Assembly: GCA_028293055.1 (NCBI GenBank)
Contig: JAQGLD010000212.1
Span: 1-6,380, forward strand
DNA length: 6,380 bases
Source: Alphaproteobacteria bacterium
GTDB taxonomy: Bacteria > Pseudomonadota > Alphaproteobacteria > Sphingomonadales > Sphingomonadaceae
Reading direction: 5' to 3'
Positions 1 to 6,380 of this stretch are shown in pieces (position 1 is the first letter of the stretch; every line of letters starts with the position of its first letter). A program made the translations under genes and the position numbers. A model generated the notes under the pieces. The model was not told the DNA's origin, did not search any database, and was given only the letters and a program-made list of their open reading frames with translations.

Positions 1-11
1 CCGCCGTAGAA

Positions 12-14
12 TTA
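12..14 (-). other. In-frame TAA inside pdhA
   Basis: Read on the minus strand, the codons are GAG CAT TAA TTC TAC GGC GG, giving Glu-His-stop-Phe-Tyr-Gly-Gly. E1 alpha proteins normally have a Lys, Asn or similar residue at the stop position, directly before FYGGHG. The frame is kept on both sides, so this is a substitution and not an indel. Only 11 bases after the stop are visible, so the continuation rests on four residues. Whether it is a real mutation or a sequencing error cannot be told here. Confidence 0.75.
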
Positions 15-434
15 ATGCTCGACGCTGAACATGTGCATCGAGCCGCCATTCCCCTTGGATATCCCGGCGGCACGCCCGGTCAGCTCGGCCATGATCAGCT
101 TGGGATCGATTCCGTAGGCGAGCATATGGCCGTGGTCGCGATAGCCGGTGATGACGCTGTCCTTGCCGGGCTCCATCGCCGATTGCAGGCCGACGGCGAC
201 CGCTTCCTGGCCGATATAGAGGTGGCAGAAACCGCCGATCAGGCCGAGGCCGTAAAGCTGGCCTGCGCGCTCCTCGAAGCGGCGGATGAGCAGCATCTGG
301 CGGTAATATTCGAGCAGTTCGCCGCGCTCGGCCTGATGGCGCTGGGGCTCGGGAGGTCGCTCTCGATTGGGTCTGGGTGGCGGGGCTGAGGAATCCGGGG
401 TGCTGGCGCGATTTGACGGTGCTGCCTTTGCCAC
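12..434 (-). CDS. pdhA: Pyruvate dehydrogenase E1 component subunit alpha, N-terminal part, ended by an in-frame stop
   Basis: E1 alpha, with E1 beta, performs the thiamine-diphosphate-dependent decarboxylation of pyruvate in the cytoplasmic pyruvate dehydrogenase complex. From the GTG at 434 there are 140 residues. A Pro-rich N-terminal tail (about 1-35) is followed by the E1 alpha fold: YYRQMLLIRRFEE (43-55), GGFCHLYIGQEA (67-78), YRDHGH (98-103) and GNGGSMHMFS (128-137). GTG 434 is chosen because AGGAAG (441-446) lies 6 nt upstream and the protein then begins with the usual short Pro-rich tail; the frame stays open further upstream to about 554 without family-like sequence. Family members are usually about 350 residues. 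The frame stops at TAA (12-14), but the next bases to the window edge read Phe-Tyr-Gly-Gly, the residues expected in an intact protein. So the gene carries a nonsense change or a base error, and its remainder lies beyond the left edge. It follows ftsB on the same strand, a common alphaproteobacterial order. Confidence 0.85.
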   Translation of the reverse strand: MAKAAPSNRASTPDSSAPPPRPNRERPPEPQRHQAERGELLEYYRQMLLIRRFEERAGQLYGLGLIGGFCHLYIGQEAVAVGLQSAMEPGKDSVITGYRDHGHMLAYGIDPKLIMAELTGRAAGISKGNGGSMHMFSVEH

Positions 435-564
435 TGTGAGCTTCCTGCTGGTGCCTAGGATTGTGGGGTCTATGGCGGCAAACGCAGCGCCGCGCAACTT
501 GTGCCAAACCTGCCGACCGGGAGGAGCGACCGATATTTCACCCTGCTTTAGCAAGGCGGAATGG
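435..564 (-). other. ftsB-pdhA intergenic region
   Basis: These 130 nt separate the ftsB stop from the preferred pdhA start. The only clear signal is the Shine-Dalgarno AGGAAG at 441-446 on the minus strand. The pdhA frame is open through most of the region, but its residues do not look like E1 alpha. I see no convincing sigma-70 promoter and no terminator hairpin. A TGGCAC...TTGC string that resembles a sigma-54 promoter has the wrong spacing. Confidence 0.5.
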
Positions 565-882
565 TCAGTCGGGAACCGAGGTTATGACTTCGTTGGGAGC
601 GACGACGCCGAGCTGGCGCCGCACCATCTCGTCCGCATAATCGGGATCGACCTTGCGGGGGTCGAGCAACTGGGCGCGATGGGCCAGCTTGTCGCGCTCG
701 CCCTGGAGCTGGCTCAGCTGGACCAGGCGTTCGGCCTTTTGCCGGCGGTAGTCGCCCCAGCTCAATATACCGTTCGAACCGACGACCGCGTAGCCCACGA
801 AATTGGCGATAATCAGCAGGGCCAGCGCAGGCAGCGCCGCCCTTTTGATCATCTCCAACGTGTTTCGCCCCATCGCCGACAT
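565..882 (-). CDS. ftsB: Septum formation initiator FtsB (DivIC family)
   Basis: FtsB is a small bitopic inner-membrane protein that forms the FtsQLB subcomplex of the divisome and signals for septal peptidoglycan synthesis. The 105-residue product has a short cytoplasmic N-terminus, one membrane segment (about 14-36, ALPALALLIIANFVGYAVVG), then a periplasmic coiled coil (about 45-75, rich in Gln, Glu, Leu and Lys). The C-terminal part has the DivIC-like pattern of a Pro-Asp-Ala-Asp-Glu region followed by RRQLGVVAPNEVI (88-100). The length matches the family. Two starts are possible, ATG 882 and ATG 873; neither has a clear Shine-Dalgarno sequence, and a stop lies six codons before ATG 882. 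The gene lies between eno and pdhA, the order in which FtsB is usually found in alphaproteobacteria, which supports the call for an otherwise weakly conserved family. Confidence 0.88.
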   Translation of the reverse strand: MSAMGRNTLEMIKRAALPALALLIIANFVGYAVVGSNGILSWGDYRRQKAERLVQLSQLQGERDKLAHRAQLLDPRKVDPDYADEMVRRQLGVVAPNEVITSVPD

Positions 883-921
883 TGCGAAGTCACAGAATCA
901 GTAAAACGCTTGCGAATCAAC

Positions 922-942
922 CCTGTTTTTCCCGCAAACAGG
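922..942 (-). terminator. Stem-loop upstream of ftsB
   Basis: On the minus strand CCTGTTT pairs with AAACAGG (7 bp) around a 7-nt loop, 40 nt before the ftsB start. No U-tract follows, so it is a poor intrinsic terminator. It may be a leader hairpin, an attenuator or an RNA-processing site. Confidence 0.3.
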
Positions 943-983
943 CTGGTTCCGGCGGAATTAACGGTCGAGTCGAGTTCTCGCAT

Positions 984-1018
984 GGCTCTGAGGCCGATGC
1001 CGGCCCTTGAAACGAGCC
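984..1018 (-). terminator. Nested stem-loop just after eno
   Basis: About 9 nt after the eno stop, an outer stem GGCTC/GAGCC (1014-1018 with 984-988) encloses an inner stem GGCCG/CGGCC with a GCAT loop (992-1005). The position suits an eno transcript end, but no run of U follows. Rho-dependent termination or a 3'-end stabilising role fits as well as intrinsic termination. Confidence 0.35.
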
Positions 1019-1026
1019 GATGCGGA

Positions 1027-3061
<2,035 letters not shown>

Positions 3062-3063
3062 CC

Positions 3064-3447
3064 TTGGATTCGCCGGCCGAAAAGCCGACGGAGACCTCGG
3101 TGGGCGAGCTGTTCGGCCGCCTCGGAGACGAGGGCCGGGCGTTCGTCCAGGCCGAAATCGGTCTGGTCAAGGCGATCGCGGCCCACCGCATAGGCAATGC
3201 CCGCAACGGTGTGATCGCGCTGATCGTCGGCCTATTGCTGATCAATGCGGCGTCGATATCCCTGGTCGTTTCGATCGCCCTGGCCCTGGCGGCCAGCCTT
3301 GGTCCTTTGCTCGGCGGCCTGATCACCTTCGCCGGGGTATCGATACTCGCCGGGCTGCTGATCTGGTGGGGAGCCCGCCGGATGAAGGCGCTCGGCGGCG
3401 ACGCCGAGGAGCGCGCGGCGCTGAGCGCATGGGACAAGAACGGATGA
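3064..3447 (+). CDS. Phage-holin-family (Holin-X / YqjE-like) membrane protein
   Basis: The 127-residue protein resembles the Holin-X/YqjE family (Phage_holin_3_6), which despite its name is mostly chromosomal and not a phage lysis protein; its function is unknown. A charged N-terminal amphipathic stretch, SVGELFGRLGDEGRAFVQAE (12-31), precedes two membrane segments at about 49-76 and 80-103. A basic WWGARRMK follows, then a charged tail. The TTG at 3064 begins 2 nt after the previous stop, suggesting translational coupling. An in-frame GTG at 3100 has a better Shine-Dalgarno sequence (GGAG, 6 nt away) and would give 115 residues without losing the conserved part, so the start is uncertain. 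The stop overlaps the next start as ATGA. YqjE sits beside YqjD-type proteins in enterobacteria, matching this setting. No endolysin or other phage gene is nearby. Confidence 0.82.
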   Translation: MDSPAEKPTETSVGELFGRLGDEGRAFVQAEIGLVKAIAAHRIGNARNGVIALIVGLLLINAASISLVVSIALALAASLGPLLGGLITFAGVSILAGLLIWWGARRMKALGGDAEERAALSAWDKNG

Positions 3448-3731
3448 GCGCGACGGAAATCATCAATGCCAAGACCCAGGCCGAGCTGGCGCGGCGGCGC
3501 CTGACCGGCACCGTCGCCGAGCTCCAGACCCGGCTTCGGCCGGGGACCCTGGCGAGCAATGCCTGGGAAGGCGTCAAGGACAGAAGCGGGGATCTCGCCG
3601 ACGATGCGGTGGAAGCGGTGAAGGCACGGCCGGTGGCCGCCGGTGCAGCGCTCGGCGCCTTCCTGCTCTTCCTGGCGAGATCGCCGATCAAACATGCTGC
3701 GTCGCGCCTGTTCGGCGACGACGAAGAATAG
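3444..3731 (+). CDS. DUF3618 domain membrane protein
   Basis: The 95-residue protein fits DUF3618, small alphaproteobacterial and actinobacterial membrane proteins of unknown function. The N-terminal helix (8-32: TQAELARRRLTGTVAELQTRL) carries the family pattern of Arg/Glu-Leu repeats followed by a Thr-Val-x-Glu-Leu turn. A short linker and acidic helix (41-60) lead to one membrane segment (62-79, after KARP) and a basic-then-acidic tail ending GDDEE. ATG 3444 overlaps the upstream TGA by 4 nt (ATGA), so translation is probably coupled to the holin-like gene; a longer in-frame reading from 3366 lies inside that gene and is not family-like. DUF3618 genes commonly follow Holin-X genes in alphaproteobacteria, which supports both calls. 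It may occupy the place of YqjK in the enterobacterial operon; this is inference. Confidence 0.8.
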   Translation: MSATEIINAKTQAELARRRLTGTVAELQTRLRPGTLASNAWEGVKDRSGDLADDAVEAVKARPVAAGAALGAFLLFLARSPIKHAASRLFGDDEE

Positions 3732-3745
3732 AAAAGGAGCGTAAA

Positions 3746-4228
3746 ATGGCCAGCAAGACCGAGATCAACCGTCCCACCAACAGCGGCGCCGAGGACAATG
3801 TAGGCGAAAGCGGGCGACTCTCAGGAGTGCGGCAGACCGCCGCCGAAGCTTATGAGAGCGCTCGCGCCCGCACCCGCGCAGCGGTCACGACCACTCGCGA
3901 CACCGTGCGGGATGTCGGCCAGCGCACGATCGACGGACTCGAGACCAATCCGGTGGCGGCGGTGATCGGCGGCCTGGCCATCGGCGCGGTCGTCGCCGCA
4001 CTTCTGCCCAAGACTCGCCGCGAGGAGGAATTGCTCGGCAGCGCCGGACGCAAGCTCAACGACACCGCGCGCGAGGCGATCGTCGCAGCGCGCGAGGCCG
4101 GCCGCAAGGAACTGGACGAGATCGGCATCAGCCGCGACGGAGTCCGGCGCCGGCTCGAGGAATTCACCGACCGCGCAGTCGGGGCGGTGCGCGAGAAGGG
4201 CGGCAGCGATGGCGGCGGCAAGCCCTGA
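3746..4228 (+). CDS. YqjD/DUF883-like helical membrane-anchored protein (hypothetical)
   Basis: The function is unknown. The 160-residue protein has a polar N-terminus (1-25) and an Ala/Arg/Thr-rich helix (28-65). One Gly-zipper-like membrane segment follows at about 69-87 (NPVAAVIGGLAIGAVVAALL), then a long charged helix (91-150) that could form a coiled coil, and a Gly-rich tail. The motif of Asn-Pro followed by a small-residue-rich membrane helix recalls the ENPW anchor of YqjD and DUF883 proteins, some of which bind ribosomes at the membrane in E. coli. Unlike those, the anchor here is central and not C-terminal. The Shine-Dalgarno AAGGAG (3734-3739), 6 nt before the ATG, is the strongest in the window, so this product may be made in excess over its operon partners. 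It lies 14 nt after the DUF3618 gene. Confidence 0.78.
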   Translation: MASKTEINRPTNSGAEDNVGESGRLSGVRQTAAEAYESARARTRAAVTTTRDTVRDVGQRTIDGLETNPVAAVIGGLAIGAVVAALLPKTRREEELLGSAGRKLNDTAREAIVAAREAGRKELDEIGISRDGVRRRLEEFTDRAVGAVREKGGSDGGGKP

Positions 4229-4252
4229 GCGAAAGGCTTGCCTTCGGCGCTC
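4227..4252 (+). terminator. Stem-loop after the YqjD-like gene
   Basis: GAGC/GCTC closes a hairpin with inner pairing of AAGGC-type bases to GCCTTC around a TT loop, starting at the stop codon of the gene. One A is bulged and no U-tract follows. It could partly end the operon transcript or mark processing before the DUF4170 gene. Confidence 0.3.
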
Positions 4253-4271
4253 GGTCCGCTAACCGCCAGCC

Positions 4272-4496
4272 ATGAGCACATTAATGCATCTCGTCTTCGG
4301 CGGCCGCGTCAAGGACCCCCAGGGCCTCGATTTCGACATGAGCACGATCGACATAGTCGGAATCTTCCCGACCTATGCCGAGGCGCTGGACGCCTGGCGC
4401 GCCTCCGCCCAGCGCACCGTCGACGATGCCGAGATGAAATATGTGGTGGTCCACCTCCACCGCCTGCTCGAGCCCCAGCTCGGCGACAAGGGCTGA
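4272..4496 (+). CDS. DUF4170 domain-containing protein
   Basis: This is a small soluble protein of 74 residues with the pattern of the DUF4170 family, found widely in alphaproteobacteria and of unknown function. The core runs from LVFGGRV (7-13) through DIVGIFPTYAEALDAWRA (27-44) and TVDDAEMKYVVVHLHRLLEP (49-68), a compact alpha/beta arrangement without membrane segments or metal-binding motifs. It begins 43 nt after the YqjD-like gene on the same strand, with a hairpin between them and no clear Shine-Dalgarno sequence, so it may be the last gene of the operon or a separate unit. Its stop is 30 nt from the stop of the convergent rhomboid gene. Confidence 0.82.
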   Translation: MSTLMHLVFGGRVKDPQGLDFDMSTIDIVGIFPTYAEALDAWRASAQRTVDDAEMKYVVVHLHRLLEPQLGDKG

Positions 4497-4499
4497 AGC

Positions 4500-4523
4500 T
4501 CCCCACCCGCATGCGGGAGGGAA
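4500..4523. terminator. Possible bidirectional terminator hairpin between convergent genes
   Basis: A perfect palindrome CCCGCATGCGGG (4506-4517) is flanked by CCC (4502-4504) and GGG (4519-4521), with one A-A mismatch between the two stems. It fills most of the 30 nt between the two stop codons. Being symmetric it would fold on both transcripts, but neither side has a U-tract. Confidence 0.45.
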
Positions 4524-4526
4524 TGG

Positions 4527-5168
4527 TCACGCGCCGCGCCACTTGAGCAGCAGCAAGGGCTTGGCCAGCGCCAGGCCGGCAATGAAGCCGCCGATATGGG
4601 CTGCCACCGCGATTCCCTCGCCACCCGGGGTGAACGCGAAGCCGACCAGCAATTGCAGGCCGATCCACGCGGCTGCGAGCCACAATACATGCAGCCACAA
4701 TGCCAGTGTCGGATTGGCGACCTTCACCCGATTCTTGCCGAACAGCATCGCATAGGCGCCGAGCACCGCCGAGATCGCTCCGCTCGCGCCGATCATCGGC
4801 ACCGCCGAGTGCGGATCGATGAGATATTGCGCTCCTGCCCCGACATAGGCGCCGACCAGATAGAGGATGAGAAGCCCGCGCGAACCGAGGATCGGCTCGA
4901 CCGATCGGCCGCAGAACAGAAGAAAGATCAGGTTGAAGGCGACATGCATCAGCCCGCCATGGACCAGGGTCGCGGTCAGCGGGGTGAGCAGGACCGGGAC
5001 CAGCGCGGCGGCGCCTCCGGCGGGGTCGATCCGGGCCGGAATGAAGCCGCCCCACATGGCCGCCTGATAATCGAGGCCGAGGGCGGCGACGACCAGCCAG
5101 GCGAGGCCGGTGACTGCGGCGATGGCGATCGTCACCGGCGCGCTGCGCCAGTTCTGGGGAAGGCGCAT
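4527..5168 (-). CDS. Rhomboid family intramembrane serine protease
   Basis: Rhomboids cleave membrane proteins within or near their transmembrane helices in the inner membrane. The 213-residue product is predicted to have six membrane segments. The family motifs are intact: HGGLMHVAFN (70-79), with His75 and Asn79 near the oxyanion site; GASG (127-130), with nucleophile Ser129; and AAHIGGFIAG (189-198), with base His191. It should therefore be an active protease and not an iRhom-like dead member. The start is ATG 5168, just after greA; longer readings up to 5249 run into greA. It lies 16 nt after the greA stop, and the only Shine-Dalgarno candidate (AGGA, overlapping the greA stop) is about 14 nt away, so translation may depend on coupling to greA. 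The substrate is unknown. Confidence 0.93.
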   Translation of the reverse strand: MRLPQNWRSAPVTIAIAAVTGLAWLVVAALGLDYQAAMWGGFIPARIDPAGGAAALVPVLLTPLTATLVHGGLMHVAFNLIFLLFCGRSVEPILGSRGLLILYLVGAYVGAGAQYLIDPHSAVPMIGASGAISAVLGAYAMLFGKNRVKVANPTLALWLHVLWLAAAWIGLQLLVGFAFTPGGEGIAVAAHIGGFIAGLALAKPLLLLKWRGA

Positions 5169-5184
5169 TATCGGCCAGAGGGTC

Positions 5185-5664
5185 CTAAATGAACTCGATC
5201 TTCTCGACCGCATAATAGCGGTCGCCCGACGGGGTCGAGACCTCGACATCGTCGCCGACCGAGCGGCCGATCAAGGCGCGGCCCAGCGGGCTATTATACG
5301 AAATGCGACCGACGCGGGCGTCCGCCTCGGTCTGGCCGACGATTTGATACTTTACCGGCTTGTCATTCTCGTCGACCAGATGGACGGTCGCCCCGAACAC
5401 GATCTTGTCGCCCGAGAGCGTCGTCGGGTCGATGATCATCGCCCGGCTCAGCCGATCGTCTATGTCGGCGATCTGCGCCTCGACCTGACCCTGCCGCTCC
5501 TTGGCGGCATGATATTCGGCATTCTCCGAAAGATCGCCATGGCCACGTGCGACCTCGATCGCCTCGATGATCAGCGGCCGTTCGATAGTCTTCAGATGAC
5601 GCACTTCGGCGGTCAGCCTCTCATAGCCTTCGGCCAGCATCGGCATCTTCTCTACCGTCGCCAT
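5185..5664 (-). CDS. greA: Transcription elongation factor GreA
   Basis: GreA enters the secondary channel of RNA polymerase and stimulates cleavage of backtracked transcripts. The 159-residue protein has the normal length. The N-terminal coiled coil (about 8-75) carries the tip [14 protein letters not shown] (43-56), with Asp44 and Glu47 equivalent to the acidic pair that coordinates the catalytic Mg. The C-terminal FKBP-like domain (about 80-159) includes [26 protein letters not shown] signature residues at 121-142. ATG 5664 is chosen because AAAGG lies 7 nt upstream and the family begins here; an in-frame extension to 5706 is not conserved. It follows carB by 78 nt and precedes the rhomboid gene by 16 nt, all on the minus strand. 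Confidence 0.97.
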   Translation of the reverse strand: MATVEKMPMLAEGYERLTAEVRHLKTIERPLIIEAIEVARGHGDLSENAEYHAAKERQGQVEAQIADIDDRLSRAMIIDPTTLSGDKIVFGATVHLVDENDKPVKYQIVGQTEADARVGRISYNSPLGRALIGRSVGDDVEVSTPSGDRYYAVEKIEFI

Positions 5665-5742
5665 CTCTACGCCTTTCGTCAAAAATTCGGACCTGCCGCC
5701 CTCCACATGGGAGCGACCTCGTCTTGAGCCACTATTTGGGGG

Positions 5743-6380
5743 TCATGCTCTGGAGGAGGAATAATAGTCCTGCAGCGAGCGAACATCAAGACTGTGCCCA
5801 TTCTGGGCGGCAATCGCCCGAGTCACCGCCGCGCTTGCGGCCGCGGTGGTGAAATAGGGAACCTTGGCCATCAGCGCCGATGCGCGGATCGAAGCGCTGT
5901 CCTTGTGGCTCTGCCAGCCCTCGGTGGTGTTGAAGATCAGGGCGACGTCGCCGTCCTTGATGCGGTCCACGATATGCGGCCGTCCCTGCGCGACCTTATT
6001 GACCAGCTCCACCGGGATTCCCTGGCTGGTAAGGTAATCGGCGGTGCCGGTGGTCGCGATGACCGAGAAGCCCATCTCGATCATCGCCCGCACCGGCGGC
6101 GCGATAAGCCCCTTGTCGCCATCCTTGACCGAGACGAAGAGCGTGCCGGTCGCCGGCAAGGTGATCCCGCTGCCGAGTTGCGCCTTGAGAAAAGCGGTAG
6201 CGAAATCGTAATCGATTCCCATCACTTCGCCGGTCGACTTCATTTCCGGCGAGAGGACCGGATCGACTCCCGGAAAGCGCGCGAAGGGAAAGACCGCCTC
6301 CTTGACCGCGATATGGGCGATCTCGCGATTGATCGGGAGGAAATTGATCAGTCTCTCGCCTGCCATCACCCGCGCAGCGA
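5743..6380 (-). CDS. carB: Carbamoyl-phosphate synthase large subunit, C-terminal part (partial)
   Basis: CarB makes carbamoyl phosphate from bicarbonate, ammonia (from CarA) and two ATP for pyrimidine and arginine synthesis. About 212 residues of the C-terminus are present; the family has about 1,070-1,110, so the rest lies beyond the right edge. The first visible codons read Ala-Ala-Arg-Val-Met-Ala-Gly-Glu, typical of the second ATP-grasp half, followed by [19 protein letters not shown] and [13 protein letters not shown]. The allosteric MGS-like domain begins near [12 protein letters not shown] and includes [20 protein letters not shown] and NTTEG, the region that binds UMP and ornithine in the E. 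coli enzyme. GTG and ATG codons at 6364-6369 are internal, not starts. The gene ends in TGA with a Ser/Arg-rich tail. Confidence 0.97.
   Translation of the reverse strand, partial: AARVMAGERLINFLPINREIAHIAVKEAVFPFARFPGVDPVLSPEMKSTGEVMGIDYDFATAFLKAQLGSGITLPATGTLFVSVKDGDKGLIAPPVRAMIEMGFSVIATTGTADYLTSQGIPVELVNKVAQGRPHIVDRIKDGDVALIFNTTEGWQSHKDSASIRASALMAKVPYFTTAAASAAVTRAIAAQNGHSLDVRSLQDYYSSSRA

Larger units (their letters stand above)
883..1026 (-). other. eno-ftsB intergenic region
   Basis: These 144 nt hold two stem-loops (984-1018 and 922-942, listed separately) and little else. A TTGATT hexamer about 30 nt before ftsB could serve as a -35 box, but there is no good -10 box at the right spacing. 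Whether ftsB has its own promoter or depends on read-through from eno cannot be decided here. Confidence 0.4.

Noticed and set aside
480..510. Sigma-54-like promoter (TGGCAC...TTGC) upstream of pdhA on the minus strand
   Set aside because: Only 8 nt separate the GG and GC elements, whereas sigma-54 promoters need 10.
435..554. N-terminal extension of pdhA to the upstream in-frame start near 554
   Set aside because: The extra 40 residues do not look like E1 alpha, and the GTG at 434 has a well-placed AGGAAG.
572..594. Second EcfG-like motif, GGAAC...CGTT, on the plus strand
   Set aside because: The spacing is 14 nt instead of 16-17, it lies inside the 3' end of ftsB, and no plus-strand gene follows.
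3064..3447. Prophage remnant suggested by the holin family name
   Set aside because: The Holin-X/YqjE family is mostly chromosomal, and there is no endolysin, integrase, attachment site or change in base composition around it.
4596..5192. A 198-codon plus-strand frame, and a further one at 5110-5727
   Set aside because: Both are antisense to the rhomboid and greA genes, which have intact catalytic motifs. Their compositions are those of antisense shadows.

Overview
The window reads as chromosomal DNA of a high-GC alphaproteobacterium, most likely a member of the Sphingomonadales. The evidence is the gene order eno-ftsB-pdhA, the pairing of carB with greA, the presence of DUF3618 and DUF4170 proteins, and an EcfG-type promoter motif. 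The organism call is inferred from gene content and order, not from a marker-gene comparison. There are no RNA genes, insertion sequences, CRISPR arrays or prophage genes. No gene-free stretch exceeds about 150 bases.

Left block (minus strand, 1-2301): enolase (eno), then the divisome protein FtsB, then the start of pyruvate dehydrogenase E1 alpha (pdhA), which runs towards the left edge. This puts the last steps of glycolysis and entry into the TCA cycle beside a cell-division gene. The pdhA reading frame meets an in-frame TAA at 12-14, yet the bases beyond it still encode the expected family residues (Phe-Tyr-Gly-Gly). This is either a nonsense mutation or a base error near the window edge.

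Central block (plus strand, 2453-4496): a compact run of small genes diverging from eno. They are a Ser/Gly-rich single-span membrane protein, a Holin-X/YqjE-like two-span protein, a DUF3618 single-span protein, a YqjD/DUF883-like helical membrane protein, and a soluble DUF4170 protein. The first three are spaced by +2 and -4 nt, so they look translationally coupled. The fourth has a strong Shine-Dalgarno sequence. The set resembles the yqjD-yqjE-yqjK membrane-protein operon of enterobacteria. Just upstream lies GGAAC-N16-GGTT (2389-2413), which fits the promoter of the alphaproteobacterial general stress response sigma factor EcfG. The block is therefore best read as a stress or starvation envelope module. 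The same element read on the other strand is AGAAC-N16-CGTT, so it may also fire towards eno.

Right block (minus strand, 4527-6380): the C-terminal part of carB (carbamoyl-phosphate synthase large subunit, entering from the right edge), greA (transcript cleavage factor) and a rhomboid intramembrane serine protease 16 nt after greA. This block converges on the central block. The 30-nt gap between the two stop codons holds a hairpin with a perfect 12-nt palindrome, possibly a shared terminator.
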